DNA from: JANMAT01 sp031359995
Lineage (GTDB): Bacteria > Actinomycetota > Acidimicrobiia > Acidimicrobiales > Ilumatobacteraceae
DNA length: 25,210 nucleotides
Assembly: GCA_031359995.1 (NCBI GenBank)
Contig: JANMAT010000138.1
Coordinates: 1 to 25,210 of the forward strand
Direction of reading: 5' to 3'
A model generated the notes under the pieces. It saw only the letters and a list, made by a program, of their open reading frames with translations, did no database searches and was not told where the DNA came from. The translations under genes and the position numbers were made by a program. Below, one piece after another: positions 15,780 through 23,754 of the stretch; the stretch's first letter is position 1, and each line of letters opens with the position of its first letter.

Positions 15780-16229
15780 GTGCTCTTCTGGTTCATCGGC
15801 GGCGCCACCGCCATCGTCTGGCTCGTCTTCAAGGATCCCCGGTTCGACGAGCGGCTGCTCGCCGTCGGCGCCGTCGCGCCCGACGCGATCGACGTGTTCC
15901 TGGGCGGCGCCCGGATCTTCCACGCGATCGTCGCGCCCGTGGCCGTGCTGGTGCTCGTGATGGCGGGCACCACCGGCCGCCGGCCCATCCGCCGGCGCCT
16001 CCTGGCCGTCCCCATCGGGATGCTCCTGCATCTCGTGCTCGACGGCGTGTTCCGCGACACCCGGGTCTTCTGGTGGCCGTTCACCGGCGTGGGCCTGCCA
16101 TCGTCGCGGCTGCCCAGTCTCACCCGGGGCTGGTGGAACGTGCCGCTCGAGCTGGTCGGCGTGCTGATCGTGTTCGTGCTGGCCCCGCGTTGGCGCCAGA
16201 CGGAGACGGGTAGCGTGCCCACATGCTGA
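15780..16229 (+). CDS. Small membrane protein, DUF457/YdjM-like metal-dependent hydrolase candidate
   Basis: This 149-residue protein has three or four hydrophobic segments with spaced polar residues: 'VGAVAPDAIDVF' (Asp35, Asp38), 'RIFHAIVAPV' (His48) and 'GMLLHLVLDGVF' (His84, Asp88), followed by 'FWWPFTGVG'. The order D..D..H then H...D next to membrane helices recalls the YdjM/DUF457 family of membrane-bound putative metal hydrolases, and I assign it there only tentatively. GTG at 15780 starts 10 bases after the previous stop, and the end overlaps the phosphatase gene by 7 bases. The substrate is unknown. Confidence 0.6.
   Translation: MLFWFIGGATAIVWLVFKDPRFDERLLAVGAVAPDAIDVFLGGARIFHAIVAPVAVLVLVMAGTTGRRPIRRRLLAVPIGMLLHLVLDGVFRDTRVFWWPFTGVGLPSSRLPSLTRGWWNVPLELVGVLIVFVLAPRWRQTETGSVPTC
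16211..16216 (+). promoter_or_regulatory. -10-like element TAGCGT before the histidine phosphatase
   Basis: TAGCGT ends 6 nt before the ATG at 16223, inside the 3' end of the preceding membrane-protein gene. No ribosome-binding site is present, so a leaderless internal transcript for the phosphatase is likely. Confidence 0.45.
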
Positions 16230-16792
16230 TCCTCGCCCGTCACGGCCGAACCGAGGCCAACGCCCGGGGGCTTCTGCAGGGCCACATGGACCTGCCCCTC
16301 GACGACGAGGGCAAGCGCCAGGCCGCGGCGATCGGGCGGTCGCTGGGCCGGGTCGACGCGGTGATCTCCAGCCCCCTCCTGCGGGCCCGCCAGACGGCGG
16401 CCCACATCGACGGGCCTCTCACCATCGACGAGCGGTGGATCGAGCTCGACTACGGGGCCCTCGACGGGATGCCCCTGAAGGACGTCCCCCGTGACCTGTG
16501 GGCCACCTGGCGGGCCGATGTCACCTATGCCCCGGGCGGGGGCGAGTCGATCCTCGCCCTGGTTCAGCGCCTGACCCCCGCCCTCCAGGAGCTGGCCGAA
16601 CAGGCCCAGGAGGGCACGGTGGTGGTCGTGACCCACGTGTCGCCCATCAAGGCGGCGCTGGCCTGGACCCTGGGAGCCCCGCCCGAGCTGGCGTGGCGCT
16701 CCCACCTGGACCAGGCCGCCCTCACCCGGATCGCTTTCGGGGGTTTCGGACCCGTGTTGCACGGGTTCAACGAAACCTCTCACCTTCTTTGA
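16223..16792 (+). CDS. Histidine phosphatase family protein
   Basis: This 189-residue member of the phosphoglycerate-mutase-like branch has the phospho-histidine motif 'LARHGRTEAN' (His7), 'SSPLLRARQTA', the acidic 'ELDYGALDG' and the second catalytic His138 in 'VVVTHVSPIKAAL'. The family includes acid phosphatases, alpha-ribazole phosphatase (CobC) and phosphoglycerate mutases. The compact size and its place beside a zinc-ribbon gene favour a general phosphatase like the C-terminal half of Rv2228c, but without the RNase H domain. ATG 16223 overlaps the upstream gene. It ends 79 bases before cheA. Confidence 0.9.
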   Translation: MLILARHGRTEANARGLLQGHMDLPLDDEGKRQAAAIGRSLGRVDAVISSPLLRARQTAAHIDGPLTIDERWIELDYGALDGMPLKDVPRDLWATWRADVTYAPGGGESILALVQRLTPALQELAEQAQEGTVVVVTHVSPIKAALAWTLGAPPELAWRSHLDQAALTRIAFGGFGPVLHGFNETSHLL

Positions 16793-16814
16793 CGACGTAT
16801 GGGTCAGATGGGCC

Positions 16815-16842
16815 TCAAGTAGTCACCGCTCGCAGCCGAAGA
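16815..16842 (+). promoter_or_regulatory. Candidate sigma-28/WhiG-type promoter of the chemotaxis operon
   Basis: TCAAGTAG at 16815-16822 and GCCGAAGA at 16835-16842 resemble the flagellar sigma-28 consensus TAAA-N15-GCCGATAA: TCAA against TAAA, a 16-nt spacer, and 6 of 8 matches in the -10. It is in the only gap before cheA, about 30 nt upstream of the GTG. I searched by eye only. Confidence 0.45.
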
Positions 16843-16871
16843 CCCTCTTGCACGTCGGAGGTGAGGCAGCG

Positions 16872-19292
16872 GTGGACAACATCGATGAGGTGGTCGCCGA
16901 GTTCCTGGTCGAAAGCCACGAGAACTTGGATCAGCTGGATCGCGACCTGTTGGAACTGGAACGACGTCCCGGTGACCGGGCCGTGCTGTCCAGCATCTTC
17001 AGGACCATCCACACCATCAAGGGCACATGCGGCTTCCTGGGGTTCAACCGCCTCCAGGCGCTGACGCACGTCGGCGAGAGCTTGCTCAGCCGTCTGCGGG
17101 ACGGATCGCTGAAGATCGACGCCAACATCACCACGGCCCTGCTGGCCATGGTCGATGCGGTGCGCGAGATGCTGCGCTGCATCGAGGCCGGGGGGAGCGA
17201 CGGTGAAGAGGGCTACGCCGATCTGATCACCCGCCTGGCCGCACTGCAGGACGGCAACGCCCCGGTGGGCGTGGCAGCCGCGCCCGCACCGGTCGTCGCC
17301 GTTGCCGAGGGGGCCGCCCCCTCCGTGGCCGCGGCCGCCGAGGTCAAGCCGGCGAAGGGCAAGAAGGCCAAGGCGGCCAAGCCGGCCGCCGACCAGACCG
17401 TGGCGCGGCCGCCGGCCCACCCCGAGCCGGCGCCCAACGCGCCGGCGCTGGGCGACCTGCTCGTCGAGCTCGGCGTCGACTCCGACCAGGTGAGCCTGGC
17501 GCTGGCCGCCCAGGGTCTCGGCGACGGTCGCCGGCTCGGCGAGATCCTCGTCGAGGACGGCATCGTGGCGCCCGAGACGGTGGAGGAGGCCCTGGCCGCC
17601 CAGGCCGGCCAGCCGAGCCCGACCGATGGTCGTACGAAGTTGTCGGATTCGAACATCCGGGTGGATGTGGGTCTGCTGGACCGGTTGATGACGTTGGTGG
17701 GTGAGCTGGTGTTGAGTCGGAACAACATCTTGCAGCATGTGAACCATCAGGCTGACCCGGCGGTGATGGCGGCGTCGCAGCGGTTGGATCTGGTGACGGG
17801 CGAGTTGCAGGAAGCGGTGTTGAAGACGCGCATGCAGCCGATCCGCACGGTGTGGGCGAAGTTCCCTCGTGTGGTGCGTGATCTGTCGATGACGTGTGGG
17901 AAGCAGGTGAGGGTCGAGACCGAGGGTGATGACACCGAGTTGGATCGCACGATCATCGAGGCGATCAAGGATCCGTTGACGCACGTGATCCGCAACTCGG
18001 TCGATCATGGGATCGAGACGCCTGAGGAACGGGTGGCGAAGGGGAAGCCGGCGCAGGGGACGTTGCACATGCGGGCCCATCATGAGGGTGGTCAGGTGAT
18101 CATCGAGATCACCGATGATGGTGGTGGTATCGATGTGGCCCGGGTGAAGGCCAAGGCGGTGTCGCGGGGGTTGCTCACCGAGGCCGAGGCGGTGTCGTTG
18201 CCTGATCGTGAGGCCCGCCAGTTGATCTTCATGCCTGGTTTCTCGACGGCGGAGACCGTGACGAACGTGTCGGGTCGTGGTGTGGGCATGGATGTGGTGA
18301 AGACGAACATCGAGAAGATCGGTGGGACGGTCGATCTGCACAGTGAGTTCGGGGCGGGTACGACGATCCGGGTGAAGATCCCGTTGACGTTGGCGATCGT
18401 GCCGGCGTTGGTGGTGTTGTGCAACGGGGCCCGTTATGCGATCCCGCAGCTCGATGTGCTCGAACTGGTGTGGCTCGACGGTGAACGCGCCGGCGGGGTG
18501 GAGACGTTGCACGATGTGCCGGTGTACCGCTTGCGCGGGAACCTGTTGCCGTTGTTGTCGTTGCGGGAGCAGCTGGAGTTGCCGGCCAACGACGACAAGT
18601 CGGTGACGATCGTGGTGCTGTCGGCCGATGGTCGCCAGTTCGGCCTCATCGTCGACGGTGTCGTGACGACAGAAGAGATCGTGGTGAAGCCGCTCGGTCA
18701 TCTTCTTTCGGGTGTGCCCACGTATTCGGGGGCCACGATCATGGGTGACGGCAGTGTGGCCTTGATCCTCGACGCGGTGCAGCTCGCCCAGCACTCGGGT
18801 CTGGTGGCGGCTGCTCGTCGGAGCATGCGTTCGGAGTCCGGGAACGAGCACGACAAGCACCAGTCGGCCACGGCCGAGATGCTCGTGGTGGCCGTGGGCG
18901 ATCAGGGTCGGGTGGCGTTGCCGCTCGACGAGGTGGCCCGCCTGGAGGAGATCCGTCGTGACTCGCTCGAGTTCAGCGACGGTCAGCCCGTGGTCCAGTA
19001 CCGCAACCAGATCCTGCCCCTCATCGAGCTCGGCCCGCTCATCGGGCGGGGCGGCTCGGCCGGTGACGGCGAGAACCTCACCGTGGTCGTGCACCACGCC
19101 GGCAATCGCGAGGTCGGCCTGGTCGTCGATCGCATCATCGACATCGTCGAGGTGACGGTGTCGGAGAAGGACCTCGCCCGGGGCACCACGTTGGTGATCG
19201 GTGACCGGGTCACCGATCTCATCCAGATCAAGACCCTGCTGGGCGATTCGCTCGGTTGGATGGACGACAACGAGGAGGCGATGGCGTCATGA
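16872..19292 (+). CDS. cheA: Chemotaxis histidine kinase CheA with two CheW-like domains
   Basis: This 806-residue kinase receives receptor signals and phosphorylates CheY and CheB. Order of parts: an HPt (P1) domain with phospho-His47 in 'FRTIHTIKGTCGFLGF'; an Ala/Pro/Lys-rich linker; a segment 'LGEILVEDGIVAPETVEEAL' of the type found in CheA linkers and GspE N-termini, in place of a recognisable CheY-binding P2; and the P3 dimerisation helices from about residue 258. Next come the P4 ATPase ('DPLTHVIRNSVDHGIE', 'ITDDGGGID', 'GRGVGMDVVKTNI'), a CheW-like P5 from about 509, and a second CheW-like domain from about 668 to the end. GTG at 16872 is preceded by GGAGGTGAGG with a 5-nt gap. Codon usage in about 17640-18600 is clearly different (many TTG, GTG, GAT, GGT). 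The stop overlaps cheW by ATGA. Confidence 0.95.
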   Translation: MDNIDEVVAEFLVESHENLDQLDRDLLELERRPGDRAVLSSIFRTIHTIKGTCGFLGFNRLQALTHVGESLLSRLRDGSLKIDANITTALLAMVDAVREMLRCIEAGGSDGEEGYADLITRLAALQDGNAPVGVAAAPAPVVAVAEGAAPSVAAAAEVKPAKGKKAKAAKPAADQTVARPPAHPEPAPNAPALGDLLVELGVDSDQVSLALAAQGLGDGRRLGEILVEDGIVAPETVEEALAAQAGQPSPTDGRTKLSDSNIRVDVGLLDRLMTLVGELVLSRNNILQHVNHQADPAVMAASQRLDLVTGELQEAVLKTRMQPIRTVWAKFPRVVRDLSMTCGKQVRVETEGDDTELDRTIIEAIKDPLTHVIRNSVDHGIETPEERVAKGKPAQGTLHMRAHHEGGQVIIEITDDGGGIDVARVKAKAVSRGLLTEAEAVSLPDREARQLIFMPGFSTAETVTNVSGRGVGMDVVKTNIEKIGGTVDLHSEFGAGTTIRVKIPLTLAIVPALVVLCNGARYAIPQLDVLELVWLDGERAGGVETLHDVPVYRLRGNLLPLLSLREQLELPANDDKSVTIVVLSADGRQFGLIVDGVVTTEEIVVKPLGHLLSGVPTYSGATIMGDGSVALILDAVQLAQHSGLVAAARRSMRSESGNEHDKHQSATAEMLVVAVGDQGRVALPLDEVARLEEIRRDSLEFSDGQPVVQYRNQILPLIELGPLIGRGGSAGDGENLTVVVHHAGNREVGLVVDRIIDIVEVTVSEKDLARGTTLVIGDRVTDLIQIKTLLGDSLGWMDDNEEAMAS

Positions 19293-19726
19293 GCAAAGGC
19301 TTGTGCACGTTCTGGCTCGACGGGCGGTGCTTCGGCATCGACGTCACCGATGTCCAAGAGGTCGTCCAGTTCCAGCGTCTCACCGCCGTGCCACTGGCCC
19401 GACCCGTCGTGGCCGGCCTGCTGAACCTGCGCGGTCAGATCCTGACCGCGCTCGATCTCCGTCGCCGCATGGAGCTCACCGAGCGACCCGCAGGACAGCA
19501 ACCCATGAACATCGTCGTGCGTACCGACGACGGTGCCGTGAGCCTGCTCGTCGACAAGATCGGCGACGTCGTCGAGGTCGAACCGGAGACCTTCGAAGCG
19601 CCGCCCGACACCCTCGCCGGTGTCGCCCGCGAGTTCATCACCGGTGCATACAAGCTCGACGGCTACCTGCTGCTCGAACTCGACACCCGCCGGGCATTGG
19701 CCGGCCTGGCCGCCAGCCAGAACTGA
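19289..19726 (+). CDS. cheW: Chemotaxis coupling protein CheW
   Basis: This 145-residue protein is one CheW domain, linking the receptor to CheA in the chemosensory array. It shows the two-subdomain beta-barrel pattern: 'FWLDGRCFGIDVTDVQEVVQ', 'ARPVVAGLLNLRGQILTALD', 'VRTDDGAVSLLVDKIGDVVEV' and 'GAYKLDGYLLLELD'. The ATG at 19289 overlaps the cheA stop (ATGA), and a GAGGAGG stretch about 10 nt upstream serves as ribosome-binding site. CheA brings two further CheW-like domains, so the array could have extra coupling contacts. Confidence 0.95.
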   Translation: MSKGLCTFWLDGRCFGIDVTDVQEVVQFQRLTAVPLARPVVAGLLNLRGQILTALDLRRRMELTERPAGQQPMNIVVRTDDGAVSLLVDKIGDVVEVEPETFEAPPDTLAGVAREFITGAYKLDGYLLLELDTRRALAGLAASQN

Positions 19727-19739
19727 TCAGGAGGATTCA

Positions 19740-20126
19740 GTGCAGGCTCTCGTAGTAGACGACTCCCGCGCCGTGCGGATGATGCTCAAGCGCATGCTCA
19801 TCGAAGCAGGTTTCGACACCATCTCGGAGGCGGGTCACGGCCTCGAGGCGCTCGAGCGCCTGGGCGAAGGTCCCGTTCCGGACGTCATGCTCGTCGATTG
19901 GAACATGCCCGAGATGAACGGCATCGAGCTGCTCCGTACGGTGCGCGCGACGCCCGAGTACCGGGCCATTCCCGTCGTCATGGTGACCACGGAGACCGAG
20001 GCGTCACAGGTCGTGCGGGCCCTCGCCGCCGGCGCCAGTGACTACGTGATGAAGCCCTTCACCAAGGACATCATCGTCGAGAAGCTCGAGCTCCTCGGCA
20101 TCGTCCAAGTCGCCGACGACGTCTGA
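19740..20126 (+). CDS. cheY: Chemotaxis response regulator, CheY type (first copy)
   Basis: This 128-residue single receiver domain has the acidic pair D7-D8, phospho-acceptor Asp53 in 'MLVDWNMPEMNG', the switch threonine at 83/84 and Lys105 in 'YVMKPFTK'. There is no output domain, so it should act by protein contact, most likely on the flagellar switch. AGGAGG at 19729-19734 with a 5-nt spacer fixes GTG 19740 as the start. It lies between cheW and the receptor gene in the operon. Confidence 0.92.
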   Translation: MQALVVDDSRAVRMMLKRMLIEAGFDTISEAGHGLEALERLGEGPVPDVMLVDWNMPEMNGIELLRTVRATPEYRAIPVVMVTTETEASQVVRALAAGASDYVMKPFTKDIIVEKLELLGIVQVADDV

Positions 20127-20144
20127 TCGGTACCAGCCTCCGCC

Positions 20145-21707
20145 ATGAGCTGGACCATCTCAAAGAAGCTGGCCGCACTGTCGGTCACCGCGGTGGCGTT
20201 CGTCGTCGCCGTCTGGTTCGTCGGCCACCGGTCGACGACCCAGCTCGGTGCGGCCGCCCACCGCATGCAGAGCGCGCTCACGGCCGGCCAGTTCTCGAAC
20301 ATGGCCGACATGGCCCACGACGCGCTGCGCGGTGACGTCGTCCTCGCCGCGACCGGCGACGCGGCCCAGGCCAAGGACCTCCTGGAGAACGCCACGAACC
20401 ACGTGGACGACCTCCGTACCGCCCTGGCCTCGGTGAAGAGCACGCACATCGGCTCCACGGTCGACGCCGCAGTCGACGCACTGGCCGATGACATCACGCT
20501 CTACACTGAGAGCGGCGTCGCGTTGACCAAGGCAGCCGCCGGGGGCGACCGACCGACCTCTGTGCAGCTGGCCGACTTCAACACGTTGTTCAAGCGCCTC
20601 GAGGTGAACATCCCGACGGTGGCCGACGCCATCGACGCCATCACCCAGCGGGCCGAAGCCGACACCGCCGGTACGAGGCGATCCGGCGAGATCGGCATGG
20701 CCGCGCTGGCCGGCCTCGCCGTGGCGATCCTCGCCGGCATGGCCGTGGCGGTCACCCGCTCCGTGGTGCGGCCCATCCGGCGCACGATCGGCGTGCTCAA
20801 CCGTGTCGCCCAAGGCGACCTGGGCACGCGGCTCGAGCACGCCGCCGACGACGAGGTCGGGCAGATGGCCGGTGCCCTGAACACCGCGCTCGGCAACCTG
20901 GCGACGACGATCCGCTCGATCGACGCCCAGGCGGACTCGCTCGCCACCACCTCCGGCAGCCTCACCGACGTGAGCGAGGGCATGGCCCACGCCGCCGAGG
21001 CGACCTCGGTGCAGGCGGCGGCGGTCTCGGCCGCGGCCGACCAGGTGTCGATGAACGTCGGCACGATGGCGGCGGCCAGTGACGAGATGACGATATCGAT
21101 CTCCGAGATCGCGAAGAACGCACAGCTCGCCGTCGATGTGGCCGACGAGGCGGCTCAAGCCGCCGGTGAGACGTCGGCCACCATGGCCAAGCTCGAGGCG
21201 TCATCGGCCGAGATCGGCAGCGTCGTCAAGGTGATCACCTCCATCGCCGAACAGACCAATCTGCTCGCCCTCAACGCCACGATCGAGGCGGCCCGCGCCG
21301 GCGAGGCCGGCAAGGGGTTCGCGGTCGTCGCCAGCGAGGTGAAGGACCTGGCCCAGGCCACCGCCGCGGCAACGGCCGAGATCTCCCTGCGGGTCAACGC
21401 CATCCAGGCCGACGCCGCCGCCGCGGTCCGTGCGATCGGGGCCATCACGTCCACCATCGGACGGGTCAGCGAGACGCAGTCGTCGATCGCCTCCGCGGTG
21501 GAGGAGCAGACCGCGACGACCAATGAGATCGGGCGCAACGTCGCCCAGGCCGCGATCGCATCGGGCGAGATCGCCCAGATGATCGACCGCATGGCCGATG
21601 CCGCCCGACAAGCCGCGGGCAGCGCGACGCAGACGCGGGAGACCGCGATCGAACTGTCACGCACGGCCAGCCACCTCCAGTCCATCGTCGCGGGGTTCCA
21701 GACATGA
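20145..21707 (+). CDS. Methyl-accepting chemotaxis protein
   Basis: This 520-residue receptor has a first membrane helix at about residues 8-26, a roughly 155-residue all-helical extracytoplasmic part consistent with a four-helix-bundle (4HB_MCP) sensor, and a second membrane helix near 185-207. A HAMP domain ('VVRPIRRTIGVLNRVAQGDLGTRL' region) and the cytoplasmic signalling coiled coil follow. The hairpin tip that binds CheA/CheW, 'EQTNLLALNATIEAARAGE' then 'GKGFAVVASEVKDLA', is at about 369-400. No C-terminal CheR-tethering pentapeptide is present. The ligand cannot be inferred. Its ATG follows cheY by 18 bases, and its stop overlaps a possible upstream cheB start (ATGA). Confidence 0.94.
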   Translation: MSWTISKKLAALSVTAVAFVVAVWFVGHRSTTQLGAAAHRMQSALTAGQFSNMADMAHDALRGDVVLAATGDAAQAKDLLENATNHVDDLRTALASVKSTHIGSTVDAAVDALADDITLYTESGVALTKAAAGGDRPTSVQLADFNTLFKRLEVNIPTVADAIDAITQRAEADTAGTRRSGEIGMAALAGLAVAILAGMAVAVTRSVVRPIRRTIGVLNRVAQGDLGTRLEHAADDEVGQMAGALNTALGNLATTIRSIDAQADSLATTSGSLTDVSEGMAHAAEATSVQAAAVSAAADQVSMNVGTMAAASDEMTISISEIAKNAQLAVDVADEAAQAAGETSATMAKLEASSAEIGSVVKVITSIAEQTNLLALNATIEAARAGEAGKGFAVVASEVKDLAQATAAATAEISLRVNAIQADAAAAVRAIGAITSTIGRVSETQSSIASAVEEQTATTNEIGRNVAQAAIASGEIAQMIDRMADAARQAAGSATQTRETAIELSRTASHLQSIVAGFQT

Positions 21708-21733
21708 TCGACCTGAAGGGAGGTGTGCGACCC

Positions 21734-22870
21734 ATGAAGAAGATCCGGGTGCTGGTGGTCGACGACTCCGTCGTGGTCCGCCGGGTGATCACCCAGGCCC
21801 TGTCGGAGGATCCGGCGATCGAGGTCATCGGAACGGCCAGCAACGGCAAGCTGGCCCTGCCCAAGGTCGCGCTCCTCCGCCCTGACGCCATCACGCTCGA
21901 CATCGAGATGCCCGAGATGGACGGCCTCGAAACCCTTCGGCACATCCGTCGTACCAACGCCAAGGTGCCGATCATCATGTTCTCGACGCTGTCGAAGCCT
22001 GGCGCGTCGGCCACGCTCGACGCCCTGTCACTCGGCGCGTCCGACTTCTGCACCAAGCCCGAGAACCTGGGCGGTCTCGCCGACGGCGTGGCCATGGTGA
22101 GGTCCCAGATCGTGCCCAAGCTCAAGGCGCTCTGCGGCCACACCGGCCTGCGCAGTGCCGGCCGGCTCGGCGGCACGCTGCGCCCCGCGCTGGCACCACC
22201 GTCGCTGCGCGGCGCACCGGTGGTCCGTCCCGTCGGGCCCCTGGCGCGGGTCGAGGCCGTGGTGATCGCGGTGTCGACCGGTGGGCCCACCGCCCTGCGG
22301 GTCGTGTGGGACAGCATGCCGTCCACGTTGACGGTGCCCGTGCTCGTCGTGCAGCACATGCCGCCGATGTTCACGACGCTCCTGGCCCAACGCCTCAACG
22401 ACGTGGGCAACATGCCGATGACCGAAGCGGTCGCCGGCACCCAGGTGCAACCGGGCCGCGCCTACCTGGCGCCCGGTGACCACCACATGACGGTGCGCCG
22501 CGATGGCGCCGGCATCAAGCTGCACCTCGATCAGAACGCACCCGAGAACTCCTGCCGCCCCGCCGCCGATCCGCTGTTCCGCAGCGCAGTCAACGTGTGG
22601 GGCAAGGGCGTCCTCGCCGTCGTGCTCACCGGCATGGGCTCCGACGGCCTCCACGGCTCCGAGGCGGTCGCCGCCGCCGGAGGCCAGGTCCTCGCGCAGG
22701 ACGAGATGACCTCGGTCGTGTGGGGCATGCCGGGTCAGGTCGTGCAGGCCGGGCTCGCCGATCAGGTGCTCCCGTTGAACGAGGTGGCTCACGCCATCGT
22801 GTCCCGTGTGAACGGCCGTGCCGTCGTCTCCACCCCGACCCGTAGTGATCGCGCGGAGGTGCGGTTGTGA
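21734..22870 (+). CDS. cheB: Chemotaxis methylesterase/deamidase CheB
   Basis: This 378-residue enzyme removes methyl groups from (and deamidates) receptor glutamates when its receiver is phosphorylated by CheA. The receiver has D10-D11 and phospho-acceptor Asp56 in 'ITLDIEMPEMDG'. The C-terminal esterase has the catalytic triad Ser181 ('AVSTGGPTAL'), His208 ('VVQHMPPMF') and Asp304 ('GMGSDGLHG'). I prefer ATG 21734, which has AAGGGAGG 10 nt upstream and begins 'MKKIRVLVVDDS'. ATG 21704, overlapping the receptor's stop, would add ten residues but lacks a ribosome-binding site. Its TGA overlaps cheR as GTGA. Confidence 0.95.
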   Translation: MKKIRVLVVDDSVVVRRVITQALSEDPAIEVIGTASNGKLALPKVALLRPDAITLDIEMPEMDGLETLRHIRRTNAKVPIIMFSTLSKPGASATLDALSLGASDFCTKPENLGGLADGVAMVRSQIVPKLKALCGHTGLRSAGRLGGTLRPALAPPSLRGAPVVRPVGPLARVEAVVIAVSTGGPTALRVVWDSMPSTLTVPVLVVQHMPPMFTTLLAQRLNDVGNMPMTEAVAGTQVQPGRAYLAPGDHHMTVRRDGAGIKLHLDQNAPENSCRPAADPLFRSAVNVWGKGVLAVVLTGMGSDGLHGSEAVAAAGGQVLAQDEMTSVVWGMPGQVVQAGLADQVLPLNEVAHAIVSRVNGRAVVSTPTRSDRAEVRL

Positions 22871-23754
22871 CCCTCGATCCAAGTGATTTCACGCTGGTGA
22901 CCAAGATCGTCTACGAGCGCAGCGGCATCGCGCTCGAAGCGGGCAAGGAGTACCTGGTCGAGGCCCGGCTCACCACGCTGGCCCGCCAGGAAGGCCTCGC
23001 CTCGGTGGCGGCCATCGCGCAGCAGGTGCGGGCCAGGCCCGGCGGACCGCTGACCCAGAAGGTCGTCGAGGCGATGACCACCAACGAGACCCTGTGGTTC
23101 CGCGACGTGCGCCCCTTCGACGCCCTGAAGACCGTCGTGCTGCCCAAGGTCATCGAGGCCCGCAAGGCGCAGCGCAAGCTCACCGTCTGGTCGGCGGCGT
23201 CGTCCACCGGTCAGGAGGCCTACTCCATCGCCATCCTCTTGCGCGAGCACTTCTCTGAGCAGGCCAACTGGCAGGTCAAGATCGTCGGAAGCGACATCGA
23301 CACCGAGGTCCTGGCCCGAGCTCGCCAGGGTCGGTACAGCCAGCTCGAGGTGAACAGGGGGCTGCAAGCCTCGCTGCTGGTCAAGTACTTCGAACGCGAC
23401 GGCATGCACTGGAAGGTCAACCAGACCGTCCGCAACATGGTCGAGTTCATCGAGCTCAACCTCGTGGCACCCAGCTGGTCCGGGCTGCCGCGGGCTGACA
23501 TCGTGTTCCTCAGGAACGTGATGATCTACTTCGACGTCCCCACCCGCCGACAGATCCTGAAGCGGTTGGCGACGACGATGGCACCCGACGGCTACCTGTT
23601 CCTAGGTGCCGGCGAAACAACACTGGACATCGACGGCGCGTGGGAGCGCGTCGATCTCGGCCGGGCGCACTGCTTCCGCATGGTTGCACGCTCCGCCTCT
23701 TCTGCCCCCAAGGAGGAATCGTGGAACCGACGTCCGACGACATCACTGCGTTGA
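22867..23754 (+). CDS. cheR: Chemotaxis methyltransferase CheR
   Basis: This 295-residue enzyme methylates receptor glutamates using S-adenosylmethionine. It has the small N-terminal helical domain, then 'MTTNETLWFRD', the SAM-binding 'VWSAASSTGQEAYSIAI', 'GSDIDTEVLARARQGRY' and 'IVFLRNVMIYFD', all family hallmarks. There is no beta-subdomain insertion clear enough to suggest pentapeptide binding, which fits a receptor without the pentapeptide. GTG 22867 overlaps the cheB stop. The last 11 or so codons run 34 bases into the next gene; this tail ('EESWNRRPTTSLR') is probably unstructured. Confidence 0.95.
   Translation: MTLDPSDFTLVTKIVYERSGIALEAGKEYLVEARLTTLARQEGLASVAAIAQQVRARPGGPLTQKVVEAMTTNETLWFRDVRPFDALKTVVLPKVIEARKAQRKLTVWSAASSTGQEAYSIAILLREHFSEQANWQVKIVGSDIDTEVLARARQGRYSQLEVNRGLQASLLVKYFERDGMHWKVNQTVRNMVEFIELNLVAPSWSGLPRADIVFLRNVMIYFDVPTRRQILKRLATTMAPDGYLFLGAGETTLDIDGAWERVDLGRAHCFRMVARSASSAPKEESWNRRPTTSLR

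Noticed and set aside
17530..17610. Type II secretion ATPase (GspE) domain in CheA
   Set aside because: The LGEILVEDG...EEAL helix pair also occurs in CheA linkers; no secretion context is present.
16815..19097. Long open frame (760 codons) antisense to cheA, rich in His and Arg
   Set aside because: It mirrors cheA codon bias in a GC-rich gene, has no recognisable domain, and cheA is certain on the other strand.
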